Below are positions 11,777-22,799 of a DNA stretch of 64,000 nucleotides, piece by piece. How positions within the stretch are numbered: position 1 is the first letter of the stretch; each line of letters starts with the position of its first letter. Origin of the DNA: Ischnura elegans (lineage: Eukaryota; Arthropoda; Insecta; Odonata; Coenagrionidae); NCBI RefSeq assembly GCF_921293095.1, contig NC_060254.1:6944001-7008000 (forward strand). The letters run 5' to 3'. The translations under genes and the position numbers were made by a program. The notes under the pieces were generated by a model. The model was given only the letters and a program-made list of their open reading frames with translations, ran no database searches and had not been told where the DNA came from.

Positions 11777-11989
11777 AATAACACGCTAAATCGAACACAC
11801 GCTAGAAAAATAAAGAAATAACTTGGAAGACTAAAACCCGACACGCAGGAAAGAGTGTGACGCACTGAATAGACCTATAGTTTATTTCATAGATGAAAAT
11901 CCGCAAGTGCGACTTCCAAGACACATGAAGACACGTTTCGATAAAACGTGTCCAAGCGTGTCAGAACATGTGGTTAGTTACTTTTACAG

Positions 11990-12112
11990 TGCATTTCCCA
12001 ATTTTCCCCAATGTATTTACAATGTATTTCCCAATTCTCCCCCATGTATTTACAATGTATTTCCCAATTTATCCCAATGTATTTACAATGTATTTCCCAA
12101 CGTTTTCAAATG
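11990..12112. repeat. Minisatellite, ~37-bp period
   Basis: The unit contains ATGTATTTACAATGTATTTC followed by a C/T-rich segment (CCAATT, TCCCCCA). About three and a half units occur in tandem with small variations. Confidence 0.8.
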
Positions 12113-12214
12113 TATTTGATGGAAAGGTCTCATCTCTTACTTTAAAAGTAAGGAGGAAAACGAAGTCAAATCATGAGCTCCCAATACGCTGTTACAATAA
12201 CATTTTGACAAATA

Positions 12215-12390
12215 TGATTTGTGTCCAGATTTTTTTGGCAGCTCTTTAAACCACCTCCTATACCCACTTGTACACCCCCCTTCCCCTCTTATATTTTATG
12301 TTATATTAATCCTTTACAAAATGGGGAGGGATTGAACAGTGTATTCATCCCTTAAAAATTTTCCATTAGCTACCATATCATATGCAATAA
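12215..12390 (+). repeat. Dispersed repeat, copy A (copy B at 20855-21010)
   Basis: Both copies share CCAGATTTTT, GGCAGCTCTTTA, a C-rich block ending CTTCCCCTCTTATATTTTAT, and GAACAGTGTATTCATCCCTT. Same orientation, moderate divergence, no coding. The element class is unknown. Confidence 0.75.
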
Positions 12391-12720
12391 AAAGCGAAGA
12401 AAAATGGTTATTTCAATGTTTTTTAATTTTTTTCAATTTTCACCCCCTAAATATTTTCTACCCCAGTCAAGTTTCAATAACGTCTTGCCCATAAGGACTC
12501 TTGGACGCCGCCCCTCCCAAGATTTTAAAAAAGAAAAAATAAATATCCATTAATTTATAATTTTACCTCTAATTAATCGAAGGTTTTTTCAATCGCATGC
12601 ATCGAGATTGTACGAAAAACACGAAAATATAGCTATTATGATTTTTATTTCTTTTCTTGACCTTGTTTAATATACGATATAACATTTCTTGGAGTTTAGG
12701 TCAATTTTAAAACAAGTTTC
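12391..12720. other. No recognisable gene
   Basis: AT-rich spacer between the dispersed repeat and the 3' end of the Penelope-like element; nothing assigned. Confidence 0.35.
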
Positions 12721-12734
12721 AGCCAACGTATCGA

Positions 12735-14960
12735 TTTATTTTTAAATCGTCATCAGGGCTATGTAAAAAAGTATGAACACTATAAAATACAAAGATTAAA
12801 ACGATATACAATATATATGCATAAAAAAGTACAATCGGGGTTTTTATACTGCAATATAATTTAAGAATGGACTGCACAAAAAAATTTGACATACCTCTTA
12901 ACTTTGAACATATTTATTGATGTTTAGTTGCTAAGGTATTGCCACACCTAGGTAACCATTAGTTTTGATGTATGGAATAAAAATAAATTTTACTGAGGTT
13001 ATCGATGTCTGTTTTTTTATTACAACTATTTTTTTGTTTTTGAAATGTAAACCATTTCCTTGAAAAGTCTTTTTTTCAATATAACCCCATGATCTAAAAT
13101 TTCGGCGTTCTCAAAATCAAAACTATGGCCATTGCTTATGCTATGGCTAGCAAGAACCCGGGAGGCAGCTGCAAAGCTGGGAACTGCGGAAAACAACAAC
13201 GAGAAATATACTTGGACTTGGCTAGCAAGAGCACACAGAGGTATACCACCTTTTACTGATGATTTGTGTTGTGAAATCCTATTTTTTAAATATTGTGATG
13301 TTTGTCCTATATAACAAGTGTTACATTCGAGGCATGAAATTTTATATATTATATTACTTTTCAGATTTTTAGGGGTTTCAGATTTTATTTTTGTGTATAG
13401 GAGCTTGTTTAGAGTGTTATGATTTTTGTGTGCAATTTTATAATTTATTTTTTTGAATACCTTCGTAATTTGTTCAGATAATTTACCAATATAGATGATT
13501 CCACGGTATGGGGATGTTGTATTTGATGAATCTTTTTTGTTTAGTGAATTTTGAGTATGTGAAAATATAGCGTTGTTTTTGTGAAGTATAGAATGCATAA
13601 TTTTTTTCGGAAAATGATTTTTCTTCAGAATATCCTCGATTATTTTAAGGTTTTTTCATGAAACATGTTATCGCTCAAATTCAGAGCTCTACATTTTAGT
13701 ACAAGTGATACATTTATTTTGTGTTTAAGAGGGTGATGTGATTGAAAATTTAGAAATCTGTCCGATTGGTGTGGTTTCTTCCACCAATCTATCTGAATGG
13801 ATCCATATCGATTTCTAATAGTTAGCATATCAAGAAATGGTAGAGTATTATTGTTCTCATATTCTATTGTAAATTGCAATTTAGGGTGGAAACTATTAAA
13901 ATAATTTAAAATGATGTCTTCTTTGATGTCATTGGGAAGTGCTAAATATAAATCATCAACAAACTTGTAAATGAAAGGAATTTTGAAAGGCAATCTAGTG
14001 ATTATATTGTCTAAGAGATGGTTCATCGTCAGATCAGCTAAAATGGTCGCCACTGGGGAACACATGGGAACTCCATTTTTATTTGATATTGACGGTCCTT
14101 ATATTGTAAATAGCCTTGATTGACAGTAATATCATGCAATTCAAATAATTATTCCTTGTTTAATACTGTATGATCAGAAATTAAAAGCCAATTTTCTATA
14201 ATAATGTTGTTTAATAGGTGTAGTGGGATGTTTGTAAATAGAGATTTAACATCTAGAGATCATAGTTTATGATTTAAGGGAATTGTTTGTTGTTTAATTT
14301 TATTATAAAAATTAAATGAATCTTTTAAGTTACATTTATCTGAGGATAGATTCTTTTTTGGCACATTCAAAAGGAGGGATTTTTTATGAAACTCACCACC
14401 GGTCTTAGAGGTATGTTAGGTTTATGGTCTTTAACTAAACCATATAATTTTGGAGGAGTACCGTTGTTTTTTGTTAATTTACATTTTGTCTTAAAGTCTA
14501 TTTTCTTTTCTTTAAAAAGTTTTTTAACCAGTGTATTTACTTTAGTTTGAAGTGAAGTCGTAAAGTTTTTATCTTTTGAAATCTCCGTATATATGTCATT
14601 GTCATCGAGTTATTCATTAATCTTTTATCATATTCTTCTTTATACATACATTATTGCTGTTTTATTAGTTTTATCAGTTTTAGGTACAATGATATTTGGG
14701 TTATTAAAAACAATTGCCTTTTCTTTTTGAATGAAGTTAGTTTTAGAAATATTTGTGCGTTGTGCTCTGATTTTGTTTCTAATTGATGAATTATTCAATT
14801 CAAATATAATATTGTCTATATCTGCTAAAAGTTGTGAAATTGGAAAATCACGCGGCGGGCGTATAATCTGGCGCCTGCTTGGTGTTGCCATAGAATAGGG
14901 ACCTACGGAATCAGAATGGTCATTGTTCTGGGTGTAGTCATACGATTTTAATTTTAAATT
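12735..14960 (-). mobile_element. Penelope-like retroelement with GIY-YIG endonuclease, decayed
   Basis: Three coding blocks follow in family order on the minus strand. The N-terminal block (14891-14640) has RPPRDFPISQLLADIDN. The RT block (14065-13640) has PVATILADLTMNHLLDNII and the FVDD catalytic motif in KFVDDLYLALP. The C-terminal block (13598-13026) has SCLECNTCYIGQTSQYLKNR, the GIY-YIG endonuclease signature special to Penelope-like elements. Downstream, the minus strand of about 12735-12775 has CTGATGA, a 6-bp stem and GATAC, a decayed hammerhead. The copy is broken in several places and is not expected to be functional. A 75-bp insertion lies inside the GIY-YIG block. Confidence 0.85.
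13142..13228. repeat. ~75-bp insertion bounded by 11-bp direct repeats
   Basis: GGCTAGCAAGA occurs at 13144-13154 and again at about 13219-13229. The sequence between (CCCGGGAGGCAGCTGCAAAG...) has no counterpart in the family domain, and its length is a multiple of three. It looks like a small insertion with target-site duplication or a templated end-joining filler. Confidence 0.6.
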
Positions 14961-14989
14961 ACTGGTAGGTATCGCTCAAGAAAATAAAT

Positions 14990-15180
14990 TATCCCATTAT
15001 GCCTGCGTTTTCGGGCGTTCGAATCCCGGAACACATAAAATCCAACCAGTTAAAGGCCGTATTTGACGCAGGAAAACTATTCTCGAGTATTTGCCACAGT
15101 TCTGTTACAATTACGAAATTCAACATCCTTTGGGAAACTAATATTATAATATATAGGGCTTGACGATGTAGTCCTAACAT
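14990..15180 (+). mobile_element. SINE-like fragment with B box
   Basis: GGGCGTTCGAATCCCGG at 15011-15028 is a good pol III B box. An A box upstream is not convincing. The following 150 bases may be the SINE body. Confidence 0.35.
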
Positions 15181-15649
15181 TCCGATGATTAGAAGAGCGG
15201 TACCTATTCTTCAGATAAATTTATCAAAAGACCTGCAGTATTGGAAAAAATCAGGTAACATTCAAACTGATTTTTAATTTAGGGAATAGGTGCGTGCGTG
15301 ATAGGGTGAAGGATTGAACATGATTTACCCCGTTAAACGTGACTTTAAATACAGGAATTTAATGAATGTCAAGAAGAATGTCAAGAAGGGCTTCCTGTAG
15401 CCCAATTAACGCCGCATATGCTTCAGCTGCGTTGATTGACGACATCTCTGGAATCGGGAAGGATTGGTCGATGTTGCAAGCTGGTATCACTACCCCCCCT
15501 GCCTAAGTTTAGTTTAATAAAGGTTTAGTTAATAATTAAAAAATATAGGATGTCTAAAGTCGCCACGAAGGAAACAATCTACCGTATGTTATCTGAGAAA
15601 CGACAATGGAAATGTGTTGACAAACAGTTGCGATAAAGCCAATTTATTG

Positions 15650-15740
15650 AAGGATGAAGTTCGCCATGAAAAAATATTTGACTTAGCCGGGATTCGAACC
15701 CGGCTAAGTCAAATATTTTTTCATGGCGAACTTCATCCTT
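15650..15740. repeat. Perfect 91-bp palindrome centred on a tRNA B box
   Basis: Left arm 15650-15691 and right arm 15699-15740 are perfect reverse complements (42 bp) around ATTCGAA. The centre reads CCGGGATTCGAACCCGG, so each strand shows a B-box-like sequence. It looks like two SINE tails joined head to head or a snap-back duplication. Perfect arms argue for a recent origin. Confidence 0.85.
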
Positions 15741-15789
15741 TGGTGTATTTAACTTTGCACCCGTGCGCGTGACTGCGTACAAAGTCACT

Positions 15790-16171
15790 TGTTCCTTCAG
15801 TGCTTTCCAATTTATTGAATTCCTATTTCAAGAGCGTGTTCATCGATCCTTCCGAGAACTCACCCGAGACCGTTGAAAATCTCTGCATACGAAAGATGCC
15901 GCCTATTGACATTAGTACGCACGGAATAGAAAATATATTGAAATCGCTCAGTCCAAATAATTCACCTGATCCAGACGAAATCACTTTTCGCGTATATAGA
16001 GAACTAGCCTCAGAAATTGCCCCCTACTTGCAGGTAATGTTCATTATATCCATCAAGCAACACATAGTACCTAATGACTGGAAAATCGCTAATGTAACGC
16101 CAACATTCAAAAGTGGAGACAAAGAACAGCCATCTAATTACAGGCCGATATCTTTAACGTCCATCTCATAA
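15790..16171 (+). mobile_element. LINE reverse transcriptase fragment (Jockey/CR1 type)
   Basis: A 123-residue frame contains LSPNNSPDPDEITFRVYREL, then HIVPNDWKIANVTPTFKSGD and PSNYRPISLTS, the conserved fingers blocks of LINE reverse transcriptases. It starts before these blocks with a linker typical of the EN-RT boundary and stops abruptly where the 1.9-kb repeat begins. The YADD block and endonuclease are absent. Confidence 0.75.
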
Positions 16172-17205
16172 CAAGATCCAGACGATGACCGATTTTTGGA
16201 AATTTGAGATTTCCAAAAACACATGAAGCTCCTCCCCCTCGACTAGAGGACATATTTTTTGCAACTGTAAGCTCCCAATAACTTCAGCAGAAATTTTAGG
16301 AACCTACCTTCTACCGATTCTACCCTCCGAGTGACCATTATTATTTTCTATATTTCTCAAAAATTTACCTATACTTATTATCCGATCCTTGAACTGTCTT
16401 TATATATTTAACGCTCTAAATTCAAATATCATTATAATAGAACTTATAGCACAGCGGAACTTCCCCAGGTCGAAACACCAGTTTATACTTCCAAATTTTT
16501 TTTCCTGTTTTCTCTGTATTCAAAAAGTGAATGGGATAAATTTCAGATAGTAGGTAGGGCCTATATTGAGCAGTGTCCCAAGCCTACAATGATGTCGGTG
16601 CGTCACTGGGGGAAATCCGATATCTGTACGGCAGAAGCTCTACTTGTTCCAATATGAATTAATCAGGTTGGGAAAAGACGTATGGACTACTGTACTTCAA
16701 CCTCGTAGTAGGTATTACAACTTTTTTTTTGCGAGGTAATGGCAATTCCCACCTCGATACATTTAAAAATATAATATGTGAGTAATCAAACCACTTCTTT
16801 ATGGTTAATGTCCTCCGCTAGCAATAATAACTGATATAACTTCATCCAAAGTTAAATTGAACCAGCTTCTGATTCCTCACATGGGAATAAATTTAAAAAA
16901 TCAATTAAAACGAGGGATTTCAATTTGAAATCGAAATAATTTTCGATTCAAAGGATTAATTACTGTTTTATACCATGTCTCTTTTCAACTTTATTAATGT
17001 TATGATTACCCTAAAATCTCAATCACGTCGGAGGCAACAATTGATTTCAAGTACCCTTCATTCGTTACCATGCATGAGATGTTCAAGGCTCTGGCGCTGA
17101 GCAACAATGGGAGTTCCATGGAGACCACTTCCCGGGCTCCTCATTTGGCCTTAATAGCTGCTTAGTTGTGGACTTGCTGTCTTTAAGCCATAGCTAAGAG
17201 ATATA

Positions 17206-17565
17206 ATGGGCTGCGTTCTTTGCTGCTGCGGACGCCAGGAGGAGGAGGAGACGGAGGAGGAGGTGACGGTCCTGGCTGAAGCAGTGATGGAGGGAGTTGT
17301 GGAGGGAGACGATCCCTCCGAGATTTCGCTGGATGCGTCCAGCGAAATCTCGGAGGAAGGCTACCTGGGGGACATAGAAGACGAAGGAGAGGAGGAGCTT
17401 CTACCTGTCCCCCACGATGGCCGCGGTGAGGGCTCGGAGTCCTATTACCACTTTCAGCCGCTGGTTGAGAGGGGCCATGGGTCTTTCGAGCGCAGCCTGA
17501 TGGCTGGAGGTGACTTCTCGATGGATGACATCTTCCACGAGTGGTTCCTGCATGACCTTCTTTAA
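17206..17565 (+). CDS. Acidic 119-aa protein with N-terminal MGCVLCCCG, copy 1
   Basis: The protein begins MGCVLCCCGRQEEEETEEE. Glycine at position 2 followed by four cysteines within the first eight residues is the classic signal for N-myristoylation plus palmitoylation, which would tether the protein to the inner face of a membrane. The rest is strongly acidic (many Glu/Asp, Ser) with a final FSMDDIFHEWFLHDLL that could form an amphipathic helix. The other copy (60306-59947) is also fully open with four amino-acid differences; the four base differences I count in the ORF all change the protein. A 19-bp perfect inverted repeat (17315-17333 / 17338-17356) lies in the coding region. I do not recognise the family; it may be carried by a mobile element. 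Confidence 0.5.
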   Translation: MGCVLCCCGRQEEEETEEEVTVLAEAVMEGVVEGDDPSEISLDASSEISEEGYLGDIEDEGEEELLPVPHDGRGEGSESYYHFQPLVERGHGSFERSLMAGGDFSMDDIFHEWFLHDLL

Positions 17566-17999
17566 TACAAGTATTAAAGGAGGCCATGGGTACCTCAGTC
17601 AGCAAGCTGTGGAGTGAGTGAGAATGAACGGGGCCAGAGGAGGGTCACGGCCCTACTCTGACCTCGGGGGTGCGTGGTATAGGCCTGACCGGAACCGAAG
17701 GGGACCGGAAGGGGAATCCCCACATTAAACAGGATAACGAGCCGAAAGCGCGGCCTCCTGGGCTCGGCATGGAATGCGCTGAAGAAACGGCGGAACACGA
17801 CAATTGTTCAACCCAAATAAAATTGAAATCAATCCATGTAAATTAATTACTCCAATAAAATATATTTTCGTATGTGTTTTGCCTTTATTAATCCTTCGTC
17901 CTTCAATCCCGACGAGAGTAATTTTTATGTCCAAGAGTTTTAAATATTTTATATATGTTTCTCTGAGGCTTTGGAGGAGGATCTATCCCCTCCCCCCAT

Positions 18000-18126
18000 A
18001 GTTACGCCACTGTCATGAGACATCAATGCCTGATGGAGTCGAGGTACAACTGGATGCAGGAATGGAAAAGGAAGACCACGAATAGACTACGTGGAACAGA
18101 TTAAGAAGGACTTGAAATATAAGATA
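18000..18126 (+). mobile_element. LINE C-terminal fragment
   Basis: Around the sequence for GRPRIDYVEQIKKDLKY (with one shift relative to the other copy, which has QLDGRNGKGRPRIDYVEQIK) this matches the arginine/glycine-rich C-terminal motif (G-R-P-R-x-x-Y/W) at the end of RTE-like LINE ORFs. The complete motif context is at 63518-64000. Confidence 0.6.
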
Positions 18127-18132
18127 TACGTA

Positions 18133-18490
18133 CAGTGGCGGCTCGTGAGTCAAATGCTGGGAGGGCTCACTCCACCGAAGGGTCATAAATTTTTAATATT
18201 TTTATATTTCAGTGAGTTTTTTAAGGTAATATAGGTATTAAATTTTGTGATACCATATGTTCCGTTTTTTTCAACAAAAATACGCAGTTTTCCTAATAAA
18301 GCTTGATTAATAAATACTAAATGCAGTAGACTCCCGGTCATACGGATCAGCTTAGTCCGGACTCTCGATTATACTGATCAATGATCTTGAAAAATAAAAA
18401 TATATTTGCTGCGATATTTTACCAATACAAACGAAAATACGTAACTTTGCGTTTTAGCGCCTACATTTTTCGCGCGGTTTCAAGTTCACC
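18133..18490 (+). mobile_element. hAT-like element, left part
   Basis: Begins CAGTGGCGGCTCGTGAGTCA and stays alignable to the 58743 copy for about 350 bp (shared CGGTCATACGGATCAGCTTA, TTTGCTGCGATATTTTACCA). The two diverge after GCGCCTACATTTTT. The right terminus is not seen. Confidence 0.6.
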
Positions 18491-19380
18491 ACAGAATAGA
18501 ACCTGCTTTTTCCCTAAGTGAGGAGGTACTAATACTTGTAGCCTTTAAAAAAGAAAACAACTCTCATGATTGGGTTTACTCAATAAACGAGGGGCGACAC
18601 AGAATAGGCCAACGAAAAATACGACCAAGGAGAACAAGGTGCCTCCGCACAGAATTGGGACAATTTTTCCCTATTAAACTACACTTTCAATGAAAACAAA
18701 AAGGAGCACTGTTGATGAATTCAAATTGTCTTCTAGAATGTACACGCAGCACTAAGAAACTTCTTAATCTGCAAGTACGCACAGTTAACTCCTCGAAAAT
18801 GATGACTGAACTTATTTCACTCCGTTCTCTCCGAGAGTCTTGCCGTTACTATTAGGACGACTCGAGGGATATATAAGCCGTGGTCCACTAATGCTGATTC
18901 AGCTGAGGGACGAATTTAAGGTTAGCAAAGGCATTTAAGCAAACAATAGACGTCACGGACCATCTCCTTGAGACTAAGATTCATATGTGTTAAACACACG
19001 AAACGCCAACGGGTCGCCCTTGGAATAAACGTGACTTCGAAATCATTGCCATGATAAAATAGAAAATAAATTCTAGATCGTAAAAGAAGACGACTCTAAG
19101 CCACAGATGGGAGCTGTAATGATCTCCGCACTCATATAAACTCTTCGAAGCCACTTTAATCAGACCCAAGTGGACATTTTCCGTCAGACAGCTAACGCTC
19201 TGCCGCTGAGGAATTAGGTGAACATGAACTACGTAATAGGACAAGGACGGCTAGAAAAATGATGAACCTGTACACAAAAGGTGCACACGCCACGCCGAAA
19301 TTTCATTTTATGGTAGTCACCACTCCCAGCCAATTTGGCTGTCTATGGTGTGTTTCTTATATCGTCGTTGCAGGTAAAAT
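18491..19380. other. No recognisable gene
   Basis: No protein motifs or element ends recognised. The right end probably includes the 3' untranslated part of the Jockey remnant that follows. Confidence 0.35.
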
Positions 19381-19389
19381 TACTCAAGG

Positions 19390-20700
19390 TAGTCACAGGG
19401 TGGCAATTGGTAAAAATTTATGGGGAAGGGAAATGGTTGGGGAGGAGGGCAATTTTAGGGGGGTATACGTTTCAGTAGGGGTAGGAATATAATCCCAAAG
19501 ATGTTTAAGTAGATTATTTTCCGTCAATGCCAGTGATTTTTCAAAAGTTACCAAATTTGATTTAAGGTCTGTTAATATAGGGGTAATTTTTAAATCTTTC
19601 CGGATATCCTTGTTGCGCAGGAACCATGGCGCCCCTGCAATCTTCCTAACAATCTTATTTTCTGTTGTTTGCACTTTCTTCAGGTGGGTTTTCGCCACCA
19701 TGAGCCATACTGGCGAGGCGTATGTGAGTAATGGCTTTACCATAGAGTGGTAAATAAGCAGTTTAGTCTTCAGAGAAAGTTTTGAGTTGCGATGGAGCAG
19801 GGGTCAAGTGAAGTTGCGGCAGCCATTGCTTTACCGGTAGAGTAGGTGATATGTTGCTTCCAGCGCATTCTCTGATCAAGAATTACTCCAAGGAATGTGG
19901 TTTTTACAGCTCGAGGAATTTCTGTGTTGTCGTAGAATAATGGTTCTCCAATCCCTGCCTTTGGGCGGCGAGAGAAAGCGACGTGGACACATTTCCGCGG
20001 GTTTGCTGTTAGTTTCCAGGAATTGGCCCATTCTTCGTATTCATCAATCTGCCGTTGGAGGAGTTCAGCCGTCGATCGAGGGTTTGAACCCTGGGCAGTG
20101 AAGGTGGTGTCATCAGCGTACAGAAAGGAAGAAGTGCCAGGAATGGTGGGAAGGTCATTTATAAATATGTTGAAAAGGGTTGGGGAGAGAATTGCTCCTT
20201 GGGGAACACCAGAGGAGATGGCTGCAGTATCGGAAAATGAGAAATTGACTTGTACATAAAATGTGCGGGCAAAGGTAAAAGATTGGATTAATTTCTAGAG
20301 GTAGATAGGGATCGGGAGGAAGGAGAGTTTGAGTACAAGGCCCAGGGTCCAAACCCTGTCAAATGCTGCCTCCAAGTCCAGGAAAACGGCTTGCGTGATC
20401 CATCGATGCTTGAAACCGCCGATGATTGATTCCGTCAGGCGTAGTATCTGGTGTGTGGTTGAGGTGTGGCGACGAAAACCAGTCTGCTCCGGCCTGATGC
20501 AATTATGAAGGGAAAGGTGATGAAGGAGTCGGGAGTGAATTACGGATTCAAATAGTTTCGAGAGGGTATTCAAGAGGGATATGGGGCGATAGGAGGAAGG
20601 GTTAGTTGCAGGTTTCGATGGTTTGAGAATCATAATTACTTTTGCGCATTTCCATGAGGTTGGAAAATACGATATTTGAAAGAAGAATGATACTGAAGGG
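19390..20700 (-). mobile_element. Jockey-clade LINE, RT and C-terminal region, decayed
   Basis: The minus strand encodes, in order, SYFPTSWKCAKVIMILKPSK, SSYRPISLLNTLSKLFESVI, TQAVFLDLEAAFDRVW, GVPQGAILSPTLFNIF, SFLYADDTTFTAQG (catalytic YADD, about 20125-20105), and the C-terminal TENKIVRKIAGAPWFLRN. This is the standard Jockey-type order from fingers to tail. The endonuclease is missing (5' truncation at about 20700), and the reading frame changes at least twice, with stops in the segment between about 19745 and 19850. Confidence 0.85.
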
Positions 20701-20703
20701 CTG

Positions 20704-20830
20704 ATGACGGAATGTGCGATTATTAATGATCCAGACCAATGGAGGCTATTCAGCGACTTATCGAAGACAAGTTTAAGGATAGTTTTACTGAACAACGGCC
20801 ACGATTTACCTTCGGTTGCTGTTAGATATG
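20704..20830 (+). pseudogene. Fragment of the repeated arthropod protein family
   Basis: The frame reads NDPDQWRLFSDLSKTSLRIV followed by LLNNGHDLPSVAV. I recognise this as the central block (W-R-L-F-x-D-S-K-x-S-L-K-x-V-L-L-H-N-G) of the family whose ends are at 11480-11776 and 5773-6640. It is a short fragment directly abutting the truncated 5' end of the Jockey element. Confidence 0.5.
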
Positions 20831-20854
20831 CCACTTTTTATAGGAAACCTATAT

Positions 20855-21010
20855 TCCAGATTTTTGTGGCAGCTCTTTATACCCCCTCCTATACCCCCTT
20901 CCCCTCTTATATTTTATGTTATACTAAATCATTACAAAACGGGGCGGGGGATGAACAGTGTATTCATCCCTTAAAAAATTTTCCATTATCTACCCTATCA
21001 TATGTTATTA
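20855..21010 (+). repeat. Dispersed repeat, copy B
   Basis: Matches 12215-12390 in the same orientation; see that entry for shared blocks. It follows directly on the protein fragment at 20704-20830. Confidence 0.75.
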
Positions 21011-21077
21011 CAGAAGTAACAGCGGCCATAATATGAGTTCGTTACTAATGTAGACCCACCAGCAAACATTGCTCTTA

Positions 21078-21190
21078 GGCCGTTTTCACACGTACCGGCA
21101 AAGCAGGTGCCAGTGTCGGCGCCGTCACCGGCACCGGCCGAAGGCCATTTCACACACACCGGCATCCCCGGGATCGGTGACCAGTTAAAT
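21078..21190 (+). mobile_element. GC-rich Harbinger-type MITE, left end
   Basis: Starts GGCCGTTTTCACACGTACCG after TTA and runs into GC-rich CCGGCACCGGC-type repeats. The complementary end (GGTACGAGTGAAAACGGTC) is present at 35936-35954. TTA target and GGCC start fit PIF/Harbinger MITEs. Its own right end is not identified. Confidence 0.5.
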
Positions 21191-22790
21191 TCTGATCGTG
21201 TAAGAAGAAAGATGTGGTCTGAAGATAGGAGAGGTCATTTGATCTTGCTTTTTACCTTAGCGGAAATACAGGAGACGAGAAAGATAGTTCTCCGTGCATC
21301 CACTTTTGAAAGTTGGACGTTTGGGAGGAAGTTTCTGTTCTACATATGAAAAACTTACAATGGACGACTCTTATTTATTTTTTTTGTATGAGTTTTTATA
21401 CGAATGATTTTCTCTCATACACATAGGATAAGCTATTCAGTACCAAGATGCAGTAAATAGAGCATATACACCACTATAACGTTTAATTATAATAGGTACA
21501 GAGAAATATTTGATAAGATTTTGTAACAAAAATATTAAAAAAAAAACAAAAGTCCTCGAATGGAGGGGTTTGAAGGTTAGATTTGCGGGTCACAGGGGAA
21601 CTGCAGCTGTTCACGTTGAGGCAATGATAATTGTCTACTGAAGACGATTGCTGCATGAAAACTGTTATTGATGCTGATCATAAGATGAAGAAGACAGAGA
21701 AGCTGATGATGAACGGGAAGGAGATAATTCTGTGACCGGTGATTTATCTCATGGTTTTCCTATTTTAATAAGTTTTAAGACACCCAAACGGAATTGATTT
21801 TTTTCCTCGTCGCCCATTTTCCTCTCAGCGAGTACAACGGATAGAAAAAGTGCTTGGCCTACGTCCCCTCAGCACCTGAGTTTTTTTCCGTGAGTGGCAG
21901 GCTTTGTCCCGGTCATAAGATTCCTCATCATGTGCCTATATTTCTACTTCAATGTCCCTCAGTATATGATACCTTCTCCTGTGACCCATCTAGACTTTAT
22001 ACAGTATCATCTTTTTGACATACTGCCGTTAAACATTTTAAGTTTTCATGGTACGTATATTTCTTCGTATTACTTTGACCAGATCTCTTCCCTTATGATT
22101 TTACTAATTAATTTATGCGATTCTGCCATTTCGTAAAAAGGACGAAAAATTACATTTCATTGCGACTTTAGCAGCGATAGTGTTGGAGGCCGGCAACAAA
22201 TAGTAATATAATCGATGATATGAAAGGACAAGCGCGTAACGGGCGATCTTAGGATTCAATGAGATTAAAAGTTGTAAATGTAACTATCTCCTGTGATCGG
22301 CAAAGGTACCTTGTCAACCTCGTTTAGCTAAAATGTTCGTGTTGAAAAATAACAGGCAATATTTATCCAAGAGCATATGGTTTATTGAAAAGAAACTGTT
22401 TCATATTCAATTTATTAAACTTGCTGCACTTTACCAACGCTGGCTGCACCACATTACGAGATTTGACAAAGAAACACTTCTTGGTCGTAGGATCGTAGAG
22501 CTATTTGTCAACGCTATCGAGGGATAAATAAAATTAGTGTTATTATAACACCTACAGGGTTTTAAGAAAGATTTTCGCGAATTTTAATTATGACCAACCG
22601 AGAATCAGAGGTTAATTGAAATATATATAAATTAGTATAGAGATGAATTAGTTACTCTTTCAAAGAATGAACAGTTGTGGGGAAACGGATATGAACCTTG
22701 GTATTAATCATGAAATTCAAAACATGTAACTAAAGGCTGGGAATAAGCACAATAAATAGATCTTTAAGTTTGTTACGCAATGCCATGTGG
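21191..22790. other. Probable 5' part of Harbinger remnant; otherwise unassigned
   Basis: AT-rich sequence preceding the decayed transposase. An open frame at 22333-22527 has no clear match. Confidence 0.3.
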
Positions 22791-22799
22791 TATTTGCTA

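Larger units (their letters stand above)
16205..18126 (+). repeat. 1.9-kb repeat, copy 1 (inverted copy at 59386-61323)
   Basis: From GAGATTTCCAAAAACACATG to a LINE-like tail, this segment matches the reverse complement of 59386-61323 almost throughout, with scattered substitutions and small indels. It contains an intact acidic ORF (17206-17565), an AATAAA-rich stretch (about 17815-17865) and at its 3' end a LINE C-terminal fragment. I see no clear terminal inverted repeats or target duplication. Confidence 0.85.

Noticed and set aside
17183-17605. 140-codon minus-strand frame opposite the acidic ORF (also in copy 2)
   Set aside because: It is a proline/arginine-rich shadow of a GC-rich acidic ORF; low-complexity composition and no independent start context.
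20704-20834. Upstream part of the Jockey ORF on the minus strand
   Set aside because: The minus-strand frame stays open, but its residues before SYFPTSWK do not look like Jockey RT, while the plus strand encodes a recognisable block of another family.
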